From positions 847,272-911,271 of the forward strand of contig NZ_KZ614144.1 of the NCBI RefSeq assembly GCF_002884445.1: a stretch of 64,000 nt of DNA, written 5' to 3'. Source of the stretch: Paenibacillus castaneae. GTDB lineage: Bacteria; Bacillota; Bacilli; Paenibacillales; Paenibacillaceae. The position numbers and the translations under genes were made by a program. Every line of letters begins with the position of its first letter. Position 1 is the stretch's first letter. Shown here piece by piece: positions 27,870 through 37,520 of this stretch. The notes below the pieces were generated by a model, which made no database searches, was not told the DNA's origin, and saw only the letters and a program-made list of their open reading frames with translations.

Positions 27870-29607
27870 GTTCAATCACCTCTTTTGAAATCCGTACAGA
27901 AATCTTGACTCCAGCTTCATCATTATTCACAATCTCTATAGAAAAGCTGTTCCCATAGAAGAAGTTAAGCCGTGTGTATACGTTGCGTAAACCGATACTA
28001 TTGGAAGAGGTATCATCATGGTTCGACATTGTGCTTCGAATGGTATTTAAACGCTCCGCATTAATACCACGCCCATTATCCACGAATTCTAATACATAAT
28101 GGTCTTCAGCTTCCCAGCCATTAACTACATACAGGTTAAACTCATTACTAGCAATAAAACCATGGATGAAAAAATTCTCAGCCAAAGGCTGCATCCAGAA
28201 TTTCACGGTAGGAATCGAGAGTAACGCCGGCTCTACATTGACTTGATAATAAAAACGCTCTGGATACTTGAATTCCATAATTTCTAAGTACTTCTGCAGC
28301 AATTCCAGCTCGCTTGCAATAGAAATGATATTCTCCTTCTTAACAATTTCACGATAGAGCGCCCCCAAAGTAGCTATTGCATCAGCCGTGTCCCTGTCCC
28401 GGTTCACAAGAGCAGTGGAGCGGATAACCTCTAACGTATTGTAAAGAAAATGAGGATTAATTTGATGCTGAAGCGCTTTCATCTCGGTTTCTTGCTGCTT
28501 TAGCTTAAGTAAATATTCGTTACGTATATGCTTTTCTAATTGCTGAATCATATCATCTAATTCCCTTGCGATCATGCCGTATTCATTTCGACGATAACGG
28601 GCAGGGCGATTAGGTGTGAAATTGGCTGTTTTCACGCGACCAATCGATTGAATAATGCGGTGCAGGAAGCGGGCATCATCCCGCATATTATACACAATGA
28701 GCAGTAGTACGCTAATCATGGTCATTAATACGATTAGAAAAATGGTGATTAGCATCTGGGCATGCTGACGAATCAACGAAGCTAAATCAATGATGCTAAC
28801 AAATTTGAAATTGAACTTGGTGGAGGGAAAGGTGACAAAAAATATATGCTTAAAAAGACCCTTCGAAACAAAACCATGACTGCGTTCATTCGCCGCCGCC
28901 AGACGGGTTAGTTCCTTCAATTCTTGGTCCTGCCCATTACCAATAAGGTATATGTCGCCGGAAGCACTGACTGCAGCAGCCTTGCCAAATCGATAATTTT
29001 GTATCGATTTAAAGATTTGGTCACTGCTGACCAAGAAACGCAGCTCCCCGAATTCCTGTGAGCCCAATGTTGGCTCCGATAGTTTCTTGCGATATACAAA
29101 TCCCTTTAGAATGGTATCGTGGAAAGCTTCATCTGTGTTTGGCAGACCGAACATGAAACTTGCAATTCCGTTATCGTTAAATTGTACGACATTGCCATAC
29201 TTGTTGGTATGCAGACTAATTTGCGTAATTTCACCCTGCGCCCAGCTGTACAGGTAGGTCTTAATATCCTCAGGGAAGGATACCAGCGGCTGTGAGAAAT
29301 GGCTGTTTTGCAGTCTGCTGGTTAAGTAGCCTTCAGCACTGCTGCTTGAAAAGCTGCGAGCATCATCCATCAGACTATGATTGGAGTATATACGCTGCAT
29401 GTAAGCCTCAATGCGGTCGGCATCATACTGCAGCTCATTCTCTACACCAGCGAAAGCATTAGCAGCCTCTATACGGGCATCACCAACCCACTGATTCAGC
29501 AGCATTGCACAGGTCAGAATGCCAAGCGCGAGTCCAATAGTGACGACGAAGATGACATAGGCAATAAACTTGTAACGATAAATTTTGATTTGTAAAAAAG
29601 AGCTCAT
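27844..29607 (-). CDS. YesM-type sensor histidine kinase
   Basis: Kinase of 587 aa: TM near 12-32, extracellular sensor to about 285, second TM (about 288-310), HAMP, His_kinase motif HQINPHFLYNTLEVI (phospho-His 386) and GHKL ATPase (QPLAENFFIHGF, DNGRGIN, SIGLRNVYTRLNFFYG). The ATG at 29607 is used because GAGGTG is just before it; the TTG at 29619 would put the ribosome site inside the gene. It works with the compact regulator whose gene overlaps its end. A terminator separates this pair from the importer genes upstream, so the pair may have its own promoter. Confidence 0.92.
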   Translation of the reverse strand: MSSFLQIKIYRYKFIAYVIFVVTIGLALGILTCAMLLNQWVGDARIEAANAFAGVENELQYDADRIEAYMQRIYSNHSLMDDARSFSSSSAEGYLTSRLQNSHFSQPLVSFPEDIKTYLYSWAQGEITQISLHTNKYGNVVQFNDNGIASFMFGLPNTDEAFHDTILKGFVYRKKLSEPTLGSQEFGELRFLVSSDQIFKSIQNYRFGKAAAVSASGDIYLIGNGQDQELKELTRLAAANERSHGFVSKGLFKHIFFVTFPSTKFNFKFVSIIDLASLIRQHAQMLITIFLIVLMTMISVLLLIVYNMRDDARFLHRIIQSIGRVKTANFTPNRPARYRRNEYGMIARELDDMIQQLEKHIRNEYLLKLKQQETEMKALQHQINPHFLYNTLEVIRSTALVNRDRDTADAIATLGALYREIVKKENIISIASELELLQKYLEIMEFKYPERFYYQVNVEPALLSIPTVKFWMQPLAENFFIHGFIASNEFNLYVVNGWEAEDHYVLEFVDNGRGINAERLNTIRSTMSNHDDTSSNSIGLRNVYTRLNFFYGNSFSIEIVNNDEAGVKISVRISKEVIEHVQADDCG

Positions 29608-29693
29608 ACGACACCTCAATTGCAGTAGGTCGCCTTAAAGTAACCATTTACCATTCCACTTTAACATGATTAAGTAAAGCTTCATAGATAGCA

Positions 29694-29734
29694 AGAAAAA
29701 AGCATCCCTTACAGAGTGTCTCAATAAGGGATGC
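29694..29734 (-). terminator. Terminator after the importer binding-protein gene
   Basis: On the minus strand, GCATCCCTTA pairs with TAAGGGATGC and is followed by TTTTTTC. It lies between the binding protein at 29749 and the kinase gene. Confidence 0.85.
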
Positions 29735-29748
29735 GTATGAATGCAATC

Positions 29749-31245
29749 TTACTTAAAGTAATTGTTAATTTGCTCTTGAGCAGCTTTCATAATCGTGTCC
29801 ATACCCGCGGACTTTAATTCAGCTGTTATTTTCGGAATCATTTTCTCCGGATCGGATGCGCCTGTAATGAGTTCAAATTTGTATTTATCCCATACCGATT
29901 GGCAATTCGCTATTTCGGTCTGAAGATTGCTGATGTCCAGAGCAAAGCCTAGTACGGTGGAGGATGTCGCTGCGTCGTTCAGCTTTTTAACTTGGTCCCA
30001 TTGATCCACAGGAGCGCCTTTGGTAACCGCTAGATTAAAGAAGGTGCCTTGAGAGTAAGCAGCCAGCGGCCAAGTATCGGAAGTACGCTCGATGACTTTC
30101 TCGCCATCGACATTTTTGTAATCGACGTCTAACTCACCGAATGCCAGCATATTGCGCAGTTTTGGATCTGTGTTGACTAATTCGAGGTACTTCAATGCTT
30201 CCTTCTTATATTTCGAATTCGCAGAAATCGCGTTCAGAGAGCCTTGGATCGTACTCGTTGTATAAATAGGTCCAAAGTGCTGAACCATATCATATTTTTG
30301 AACAGCATCATTGATTTGCCAGCTTACTTCTGCACCCGGAAATGCCTGAGCTGCGAAGAATGGTCTGCCTTTGTCATTCTCTGTTTTAGTCGGAGCATCT
30401 GGGTTGATGATGCCATCCTGATACCATTGATGCAGGAGCTTCAGATCGGCCATAATATCAGGCTGCTCGAGAACAGAGACAACCGTGCGTGATCCATCGT
30501 CAGCTTTTACGCCAATTGGAGCGAAGCCTAATGTTAAATCATCATAATTGTTAAAGAAACCGTTCAAGCCCTCACCTTGCGTCATTGGCAAGGGGTAGAA
30601 GCTCTTGCCTTCGCCAGACTTTATACTGTGCAGAGGTTTATCAAGGTCCTGCAGTGTTTTGATGTTGTTAATATCGATATTGTACTTTTGTACATATTTA
30701 TCATCGTATACCCAATACTGCGTTAGTGCTGAATCCTTATAGGTAGGAACGGAATAATACTTGCCGCCAATTTTTGTACCTTCCCATACCTTTTCAGGAA
30801 TCACTTTGTATAAGTCAGGTGTTTCACTTTGAACCAGATCAGTGATATCGGCAAAAGCTCCCATAGCCACTTGCTTGCTGTATTTACCGCTGTTCGTGAA
30901 CATAATGTCGAATGGTTCGCCAGTATTTACAATCGTGTTTATTTTGGTGTCCCAATCACCCCAGCTGGCAACCTTGATGTCAATTTTCACACCAATCTTC
31001 TCAGCCGTGTATGCATTCATGGCATCAATAGCTTTACTGAAATTATTAGGTACTTGGCCGCCGATGAGCCACCAGACCAAAGTCGGAATATCCTTATTTG
31101 GTGCTGCGGTGTCCTTTGGTGTGTCTGTCGTTACCGTAGGACTATTTGTTGCAGATGGAGAGTTTGAGCTGGAGCAGGCTGCTAAGGCAGTCACCAGTAG
31201 TGTGAGAATACAAAGCGTAGAGATGAGCTTCCAAGATTTCTTCAT
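29749..31245 (-). CDS. Extracellular solute-binding lipoprotein of the importer
   Basis: Binding protein of 498 aa, LplA/YtcQ branch. Signal peptide with lipobox LAAC (Cys24), then a Ser/Thr/Pro-rich tether. AAGGGGGAAATGAA precedes the ATG at 31243-31245. It is the third gene of the operon permease (32274)-permease (31332)-binding protein. Sequence is related to the second binding protein at 25564. Ligand presumably an oligosaccharide. Confidence 0.9.
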   Translation of the reverse strand: MKKSWKLISTLCILTLLVTALAACSSSNSPSATNSPTVTTDTPKDTAAPNKDIPTLVWWLIGGQVPNNFSKAIDAMNAYTAEKIGVKIDIKVASWGDWDTKINTIVNTGEPFDIMFTNSGKYSKQVAMGAFADITDLVQSETPDLYKVIPEKVWEGTKIGGKYYSVPTYKDSALTQYWVYDDKYVQKYNIDINNIKTLQDLDKPLHSIKSGEGKSFYPLPMTQGEGLNGFFNNYDDLTLGFAPIGVKADDGSRTVVSVLEQPDIMADLKLLHQWYQDGIINPDAPTKTENDKGRPFFAAQAFPGAEVSWQINDAVQKYDMVQHFGPIYTTSTIQGSLNAISANSKYKKEALKYLELVNTDPKLRNMLAFGELDVDYKNVDGEKVIERTSDTWPLAAYSQGTFFNLAVTKGAPVDQWDQVKKLNDAATSSTVLGFALDISNLQTEIANCQSVWDKYKFELITGASDPEKMIPKITAELKSAGMDTIMKAAQEQINNYFK

Positions 31246-31331
31246 TTCATTTCCCCCTTATTGAAGTTGTATCACCGTAAGCGTTGTACAGCGATCTATC
31301 ATAAACCAAGCTAGCTGGCTTACTTCGTTGG

Positions 31332-32261
31332 TTATCCTTTGACAGCGCCAATCGTTAATCCGGAAATGAAATATTTCTGGAAGAACGGATAAGCGAAGGC
31401 TACAGGCAAAACGATGATAATGGCTACAGCCATGCGAGCAGATTCCTTCGGCATCGTTGCGACAAGCACGGCATAGCTAACGCCCATACTTGCAGCATTC
31501 TTGGCAAGTGCATCCACATTGCTCATCAAGCTATTTAGCAGAGCCTGCAATGAATAGAGGTTCTGGTTGTCGATATATAGCATCGATTGGAACCAGTCAT
31601 TCCAGTAAGAGAAGCATAGGAACAGTCCAATTGTTGCAATGACCGGCAAGGAGATCGGAAGGATGATGGAAAAAAAGATTCGCAGCTGGCTCGCGCCATC
31701 GATTTCAGCAGATTCAATCAGCCCATCGGGAATCGTACTTTTGAAGAAGGTTTTACAGATGATAACATTGAACGATGAGACACAAAGCGGTAGAATAAGT
31801 GCCCAGACGCTATCCTTTAATCCTAATAAATTTGTATTGATGAAGTAGCTGGATACCAAGCCGCCATTGAATATCATGGGGATGAAGACGACCCAGGTCA
31901 GAAAGCCCCTCAGCTTGTAGGTTGGTCGAGAAAGGACATATCCCATGGAGGCGGTAAGCAAAACGCCGAGCACAGTACCAACCACAGTAACAAGAGCGGA
32001 TACGCCGAGCGCCCGCAGAATCATCGTTCCTTGCTTGACTACATAGGCGTAAGCCTCTCCTGACATTGCAACCGGCAGCAGATGATACCCTGTCTCACGT
32101 ATGGAGTTCTCACTGGATAATGAAATGGATAGAACAACGATTACAGGTATGACGCAGATCAGCGCCAAGACGATAAATATCAGGTTGAAAAAGAGGTTTA
32201 CGGTTTTGCTTGTACGGTTAAATTTCTCAAGGCCCGTTTCGTAAGCCGTTCTCGTTGACAT
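31332..32261 (-). CDS. YtcP-type carbohydrate ABC permease
   Basis: Membrane subunit of 309 aa, six TM segments, EAA loop ESAEIDGASQLRIFFSIILP, C-terminus FISGLTIGAVKG. A consensus AAGGAGGT ribosome site precedes the ATG. It starts 12 bases after the LplB-type permease stop. Confidence 0.9.
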   Translation of the reverse strand: MSTRTAYETGLEKFNRTSKTVNLFFNLIFIVLALICVIPVIVVLSISLSSENSIRETGYHLLPVAMSGEAYAYVVKQGTMILRALGVSALVTVVGTVLGVLLTASMGYVLSRPTYKLRGFLTWVVFIPMIFNGGLVSSYFINTNLLGLKDSVWALILPLCVSSFNVIICKTFFKSTIPDGLIESAEIDGASQLRIFFSIILPISLPVIATIGLFLCFSYWNDWFQSMLYIDNQNLYSLQALLNSLMSNVDALAKNAASMGVSYAVLVATMPKESARMAVAIIIVLPVAFAYPFFQKYFISGLTIGAVKG

Positions 32262-32273
32262 TTTCTTACCTCC

Positions 32274-33230
32274 TTACATCATCGCGCTATCAGGATCAAT
32301 TTTGCGAACAATCCAATTAGCGGTTAGAATAGTTGCACAACCCAGAACAGACTGTACGAATGCGGCTGAAGCTGCCATCCCCAAGGTAGCGGATTTCAGT
32401 TGTTTAAACACCATGACATCGATGGTGGTAGATACATTGAATAGAGAGTTGGAATCTCGCGTGACCTGATAGAACAGACCAAAATCGGTGTAAAATATAC
32501 GTCCAACTGCCAAGATGAACAGCATGACGATAACTAGCTTGAGCATGGGCAATGTAATAAATCTCGTCTGCTGCCAAATGGAAGCGCCATCAATAACAGC
32601 TGCTTCATAATAGGTGCTGTCAAGGCTTGTGATGGTTGCCAGATAGATGACCATACCGTAGCCTAAGCCTTTCCAGATATTTAAGAGAATCAGAAAGTAG
32701 GGCCAGTATGCCGGCTCCATATACCAGTTAACGGGATCGCTGCCCATATTGACGAGCGTTTGATTGACAATCCCTTTATCAAAGCTTAGGAACGCCCAGC
32801 CTACAGCAGATACGACAACCCAAGATAGGAAATAGGGGAGGAACATCATCGTTTGATAGACTTTACTTGCTTTGCGGCTGTGGAGTAGCCCGATCATAAT
32901 AGCGAATAGAACGGGCAGTACAATGCCTAGAACGATAAAGATAATATTGTAGCCAATCGTATTTCGAATAATGATCCAAGCGTCATTCGACTTGAATAAG
33001 AACTCAAAGTTTTTGAAACCTACCCACGGACTGTTGAACACATTGCTCAAAAATCCGCCGCTAATTCTGAAGTTTTTGAAGGCAATAATGATCCCGAACA
33101 TAGGCAAGAAACAGAACAGTATGTACCAAATCGTCGTCGGCAATGCCAAGAGTGTTAGTTCCGTATCCTGCTTGTGCCAACGAATCCGTAAGCGCTTTCT
33201 TTTATTCTTTTGTTCGGCTTTAGAGCTCAT
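32274..33230 (-). CDS. LplB-type sugar ABC permease
   Basis: First gene of the operon, 318 aa with a basic N-terminal tail (KNKRKRLRIRW) and six TM segments; LPMFGIIIAFKNF and EAA loop EAAVIDGASIWQQTRFITLP mark the LplB branch. The ATG at 33230 is used because AAGGAG is eight bases before it; the GTG at 33239 overlaps that site. No ATPase gene is linked. Confidence 0.88.
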   Translation of the reverse strand: MSSKAEQKNKRKRLRIRWHKQDTELTLLALPTTIWYILFCFLPMFGIIIAFKNFRISGGFLSNVFNSPWVGFKNFEFLFKSNDAWIIIRNTIGYNIIFIVLGIVLPVLFAIMIGLLHSRKASKVYQTMMFLPYFLSWVVVSAVGWAFLSFDKGIVNQTLVNMGSDPVNWYMEPAYWPYFLILLNIWKGLGYGMVIYLATITSLDSTYYEAAVIDGASIWQQTRFITLPMLKLVIVMLFILAVGRIFYTDFGLFYQVTRDSNSLFNVSTTIDVMVFKQLKSATLGMAASAAFVQSVLGCATILTANWIVRKIDPDSAMM

Positions 33231-33309
33231 GTCTGTCACTCCTTCCGGTGTTTTCTCGCTTGTATTGCGCTTGCTACGTTCATTGTATTACAGGAGGATT
33301 CGATGCTTC

Positions 33310-33337
33310 TAGATAACAAACTTGATACTATAGTCAA
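33310..33337 (-). promoter_or_regulatory. Probable promoter of the minus-strand importer operon
   Basis: Minus-strand TTGACT (33332-33337) is followed after 16 bases by TATCTA (33310-33315), preceded by TGT as an extended -10. It lies about 80 bases before the first permease. Confidence 0.45.
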
Positions 33338-33502
33338 CAAACGTTAGATTCGAAAAATTCAGTTACATGTCCCTACCACATGCGGCGCTCAAGGCCTATT
33401 TTTGGGGAATACCGCTTACTGACAGTTCAATAACGTGATAAACCTTATGAATAAAGTGTGGTACATTTATACAATAATGGTTGATAATGAAGGAGGGGTT
33501 AC

Positions 33503-33839
33503 GTGGAAGATAAGAGCAGCAAATTTTATCGGCATATGGGCGTTTATGGGATCTGTGTTGTTAACGAACAGATTCTAGTTATTCGTAAAATACTTGGCCC
33601 TTACTCTGGAAAGTATGACTTACCTGGGTATTGCTATTTTTTATGAAACGAAAGTTAAGTCTAACGCATTAATTAGCTCTATTAAATCATTTGAAGGGCA
33701 GGACTCTGAAGGAGCTCTTTGGATGCCAATAATGGAGTTGAATACAGAGAACTCATCGCCACTTGTATTGCTTGCTGTTGAATGGGTCCATTCAAGAAAA
33801 ATACCTTTTTATAAAGATATTTTCGACTATAGCGTTTAA
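33503..33839 (+). pseudogene. Broken Nudix hydrolase gene (internal deletion and frame change)
   Basis: AAGGAGGGG precedes a GTG at 33503 that opens a typical Nudix start (GVYGICVVNEQILVIRK, then SGKYDLPG) and stops at 33644-33646. The expected Nudix box GX5EX7REUXEEXGU is missing. The C-terminal half continues in the +1 frame (GIAIFYETKVKSN, EGALWMPIMELN) to 33839. The junction lies around 33620-33640, so about 35-45 codons seem to be deleted and the frame shifted. Without the Nudix box the product cannot bind Mg-nucleotide. A sequencing error would not explain the missing box. Confidence 0.8.
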
Positions 33840-33871
33840 CTATTTACAATAGCCGCGAAAGGGTGCTTGCT

Positions 33872-34321
33872 GTGTTTAGGGTTGATGTTGCTTATGCATT
33901 GATAACAAATGAAGAGAAAGATAAAGTGTTAATAGTTAGAAATATACTCACTTCGAGCTGGTCGTTACCTGGCGGAGCTGTAGAGATGGAAGAATCGTGG
34001 TCTTCAGCGGCAGTTAGAGAAACTAAAGAAGAAACAGGCCTTGAGGTTGAATTATTAGGTATTTGTGCAGTAAATGAATGCTTTTTCGAGGAAAAGGGTG
34101 AACACGTCGTGTTTGCAACATTTAAAGTGAAGACAGTAAATGCACATATTAAGATAACACGACCTCATGAAATAGCTGAAGTGAAATGGGTGGATATTAA
34201 CGAGGCAGATCATAAAATGCCATATTATAAGTGTGGTTTAAAGAAACTAATTGAATCTGATGTCATTCCTTATGATTTTCAAGGCAAACAAACAATACGA
34301 TCATACAATTCGTTGAGCTGA
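33872..34321 (+). CDS. Nudix hydrolase
   Basis: Nudix pyrophosphatase of 149 aa with a full box: GAVEMEESWSSAAV then RETKEETGLEV, following WSLPG. Such enzymes hydrolyse nucleoside diphosphates linked to another moiety; the specific substrate is unknown. I prefer the GTG at 33872, which has GAAAGGG eight bases before it, to the GTG at 33863. It lies directly after the broken Nudix gene but is not its continuation. Confidence 0.85.
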   Translation: MFRVDVAYALITNEEKDKVLIVRNILTSSWSLPGGAVEMEESWSSAAVRETKEETGLEVELLGICAVNECFFEEKGEHVVFATFKVKTVNAHIKITRPHEIAEVKWVDINEADHKMPYYKCGLKKLIESDVIPYDFQGKQTIRSYNSLS

Positions 34322-34369
34322 CGAATGTATTCGGGCTAAGGATGATGGTTCAAAGGGGGGGAGCGAGTA

Positions 34370-34840
34370 ATGAATTACGATAATACCACCTTCAACATTA
34401 AAAATCCTTCGGGAACTTTGATGATTTTTATTTTGCTTTTCCATTTTATGTGTGGTTCTTTTTGGATTAGTCGAAACTATTTAGACGTTGATGGCTATCT
34501 GATCTTATATATAGCTTTTTGCGGATACACTCTATTATGTTTATTTCTATTGGCTTTCGTCATTTATAGGACATTTATGAAGGCATTTTTTCTGTCGTTG
34601 CATTCGGAATCTATATCTATTTCCGATCAAACCATACTAGCAGTAAATGTGGATAGATTGATGGTAATGGGATATGTAAAGCCAATTGTAGGCATTAAGC
34701 TGAAAAACAAAAAAATAGTGCCGCTTCGTATGAGCTTTCAATTTCTCGACAATGAAGATATGGGGATAAAAGAATGCAAGAGGTGGGCGGAACATAATCA
34801 TATCCCTTTTGTTCATAGACGATTTATGAGATGGCTATAA
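34370..34840 (+). CDS. Uncharacterised membrane protein
   Basis: Protein of 156 aa that I do not recognise. Two TM segments (about 15-35 and 44-68) are followed by a cytoplasmic domain of about 85 residues with beta-rich pattern (SISISDQTILAVNVDRL, KPIVGIKLKNKKIVPLRM), vaguely like small bacterial PH-type domains. A strong AGGGGGGGAG site precedes the ATG. It is followed by the repeat cluster at 34867. Confidence 0.65.
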   Translation: MNYDNTTFNIKNPSGTLMIFILLFHFMCGSFWISRNYLDVDGYLILYIAFCGYTLLCLFLLAFVIYRTFMKAFFLSLHSESISISDQTILAVNVDRLMVMGYVKPIVGIKLKNKKIVPLRMSFQFLDNEDMGIKECKRWAEHNHIPFVHRRFMRWL

Positions 34841-34866
34841 GCTCAAATAGATCATTGAACGAGCAG

Positions 34867-35050
34867 TTACGGACATGAGATGCGTTATATGAGTGAATTC
34901 GCTGTAAAAGCAAAGTTTACGGACATGAGCGCCGTTATTTCCCTTGAATCGGGTCATAATTGGAACTTTTCGAGCAAATAAGGGCTCTGAGGTCCGTAAG
35001 AACTCGAAAAAGTGGTATTTGCAGCAAATAAGGGCTCCTGTGTCTGTTAA
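34867..35050. repeat. Four-copy 24-bp element in fw-fw-rev-rev order
   Basis: Copies at 34867-34890 and 34917-34940 read on the plus strand; 34976-34999 and 35026-35050 on the minus strand. All share TTACGGAC or TTAACAGAC at one end and GTTATTT/CTTATTT at the other. The arrangement can fold into nested hairpins between the membrane-protein gene and the acyltransferase. It occupies the gene-free stretch 34841-35142 and I see no ORF in it. It looks like a dispersed intergenic repeat family. Confidence 0.65.
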
Positions 35051-35072
35051 ATTTAGCCAACTGCAAATAAAC

Positions 35073-35103
35073 AGAAGCACATACGACACTCGTATGTGCT
35101 TCT
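35073..35103. terminator. Perfect 14-bp hairpin, probable terminator
   Basis: AGAAGCACATACGA, CAC loop, TCGTATGTGCTTCT. It lies after the acyltransferase (minus strand). The T-run is weak on both strands, so termination strength is uncertain. Confidence 0.65.
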
Positions 35104-35142
35104 TCGCGATTTTCATTAGATTCCATTTTGATTCTCGATCTC

Positions 35143-37206
35143 TCAGCTTAAGGGAACGGCTTCTGCCAGCAGATCAGCGAAGAACTCTGCACCGTGCTTC
35201 TTTAAGTGAACGCCATCGTTAGAGAAGAAATCTTCCTTCCCCTTGCTTTCTGTATACCAATCCACCAATGTCACATTTGCTGTTTTATCTGCTGTCTCAG
35301 CCAGCATTTCATTAACGGTATCCTGCCATTTACGAGGCACGCGTGTGTTCACCATAATGATTTGGCGTTCCGAGCCGATTGCAGTCAGCAGCGCATCAAG
35401 CTGTTTGGTTGTAAACGCTCCGTTTGTTCCAAGCTCAATAATGACCGTATTTCCAAGCTTATTGTCTTTCTTCAACTCCTCAATGATGGTTGCGGCCTGT
35501 GATAGCTGTCGGCCGACTTTGCCATCAACTACGATTCCCGGCAGCAATTTCTCCAAATAAGGAACAGCATCCAATATGATGGAGTCTCCTATCGCCGTTA
35601 TACCATCATAAGCTAAGGGATCAGAAGGCTGTTGTTCAGGCTCAGGTTTGCTGCTTTCAGCTCCATTATCCGAGGGCTTATCAGCATCAGATTGTTCAAC
35701 CGCCGGCTTCTCGCCTGCAGCGCCATCATCTGGCATCGAGGAGGTATCATTATTCAACGTATGATCCGGTTTTTCGATCGTATGCCCGGATGATTCGGCG
35801 GAATTTCCTTTCTGCTGCGTTGGTTCAGTAGTTGGTTCAGTAGTCGGTTGAAGTATGGGTGCTTTATTGCTTACATGGTCTGCTTCTCCGATATTTTTCT
35901 GATCATCAGCTTGGGGCTGGGAGATGGTTTCGTTAGAAGTACCCGTTTGGACGGTTGCTTTATCGCTTTTGCTTTTATCAGCAGATTGCAGAACCTCGCT
36001 GTCCGCGAAGGACATACAGAACACAACGAGAACGAACAGAGTGAAGTAAATGGCTGATTTTTGCAGCTTAGGCATACGAATACCTCTATTCATTTGCCGT
36101 CTAAGCAAGGTGAACAGCCTCTCCAGCGCACCATGCCGAATGGGCTCCTCTACAAACCGCCATGACAGCTCAGCTAGAATAAAAGTTAGAACAACTTGAA
36201 TGAGTGCTCTTACAGCATGCAACTCTCCCATTTCGGCAGTGGGCGTGGTTAACACAATAATGGGATAATGATACAAGTAGATGCCATAGGAACGTACACC
36301 AATCCATGTGAGAACTTTGTTGCCAATTAATTGTGCGAGCTTGCTGGCGGGATGCGCGAGTGCACCTACAACAGCAGCGGTAGCGATAGCGAGCAGCACC
36401 ATTCCGCCGCGATACAGGAAGGAGTCGTATTCGCCTGTGCTGCTTATCATTAGAACAATGACGATTAAACCGATTGTTCCAATTGCATCTAATGTGATGC
36501 GGCTTCGGGAAGGAAGGGACTCGGATAGCTTCCAACTTGGCCAGACGACAGCCAGCGCTGCACCAATCAGAAGGGCAAAGGCTCTTGTATCCGTGCCGTA
36601 GTAAATGCGGCTTGGATCCACACCCGGCTCATAAAGCAGCGACATCGCACCTGCGGATAGGGCAGCTAATGCTAGTGTCCATAAAGCGAGCTTGCCGCGC
36701 TTTGGAACGAACTTAATGACAAACAGCAGAAGTAAGGGCCATACCAGATAAAACTGTTCCTCGACTGCAAGAGACCATAAATGTCCGAATGGGGAGGGAG
36801 GACCGAAGCTCTCGAAATAGGAAACCTCGTGGAAAATGAGCCACCAGTTGCTTATGTAAAGTAATGCCGATCCGATATCTCCTTTTAGAGATAAGAGCCG
36901 ACTGGAATCGCTAATCAACAGCCATATGGAAACAAGTGCCATCATGGAGAACATTGCGGGAAGCAGACGTCTGGCGCGGCGTATGAAAAATGTTTTTAAA
37001 TCGATTGATTTCGTATGACCGAGCTGCTTGAGCAGAATGTCCGTTATGAGATATCCGGAGAGGACGAAGAACATGGTTACGCCAAGCAAACCGCCAGGCA
37101 CCCAATCAAGATTCAAATGGTAGGCGATAACCGCGAGTACGGCAATGGCGCGCAAGCCATCTAACCCAGGCATATAGCGACCGCTGTTTTTGATTGGCTT
37201 AGGCAC
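35143..37206 (-). CDS. OatA-like acyltransferase with SGNH domain
   Basis: Two-part membrane enzyme of 687 aa. The N-terminal acyltransferase-3 domain (about 10-390) has 10-11 TM segments and catalytic His30 in VIAYHLNLDW; it should move an acyl group across the membrane. A long low-complexity tether (about 400-520, rich in Pro, Thr, Glu, Asp, Ser) leads to an extracellular SGNH domain with GDSI (Ser), GTNG (Asn) and SNDGVHL (Asp/His). This plan matches peptidoglycan O-acetyltransferases (OatA). The GTG at 37206 is used as start since AGGAGG lies eight bases before it. The acceptor could also be another wall polymer. Confidence 0.88.
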   Translation of the reverse strand: MPKPIKNSGRYMPGLDGLRAIAVLAVIAYHLNLDWVPGGLLGVTMFFVLSGYLITDILLKQLGHTKSIDLKTFFIRRARRLLPAMFSMMALVSIWLLISDSSRLLSLKGDIGSALLYISNWWLIFHEVSYFESFGPPSPFGHLWSLAVEEQFYLVWPLLLLFVIKFVPKRGKLALWTLALAALSAGAMSLLYEPGVDPSRIYYGTDTRAFALLIGAALAVVWPSWKLSESLPSRSRITLDAIGTIGLIVIVLMISSTGEYDSFLYRGGMVLLAIATAAVVGALAHPASKLAQLIGNKVLTWIGVRSYGIYLYHYPIIVLTTPTAEMGELHAVRALIQVVLTFILAELSWRFVEEPIRHGALERLFTLLRRQMNRGIRMPKLQKSAIYFTLFVLVVFCMSFADSEVLQSADKSKSDKATVQTGTSNETISQPQADDQKNIGEADHVSNKAPILQPTTEPTTEPTQQKGNSAESSGHTIEKPDHTLNNDTSSMPDDGAAGEKPAVEQSDADKPSDNGAESSKPEPEQQPSDPLAYDGITAIGDSIILDAVPYLEKLLPGIVVDGKVGRQLSQAATIIEELKKDNKLGNTVIIELGTNGAFTTKQLDALLTAIGSERQIIMVNTRVPRKWQDTVNEMLAETADKTANVTLVDWYTESKGKEDFFSNDGVHLKKHGAEFFADLLAEAVPLS

Positions 37207-37395
37207 GGCTATATCCTCCTGCACATAACGAGATGGGGAGACTTGCAGTAAAGCGGGTAAGACGCAGACGGTGGGACAAGTGATGTTTGTTGCTTTTAAT
37301 ACAGATGGTAAAAATGATGTTCAGCCCCTCTTGAAGATAAATCGTTGTATACCTAATTATAGATCGTGGGCACTAAATAAGTCGTAACAGAACAG

Positions 37396-37424
37396 TTACA
37401 ATTCGGTATCAAACTGGTTACAAT
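37396..37424 (+). promoter_or_regulatory. Candidate promoter in the gap 37207-37520
   Basis: TTACAA (37396-37401) and TACAAT (37419-37424) are spaced by 17 bases, about 100 bases before the Dabb gene. Nothing else stands out in this 314-base gap. Confidence 0.35.
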
Positions 37425-37520
37425 GAGGGCGTGTTTATGTTATTTTAAAGGGACGAATACCCATTTTTATTATCTTCAATGTCATCAAATAATAGTTTAA
37501 TAGAAGAGGGAGCGATAATC

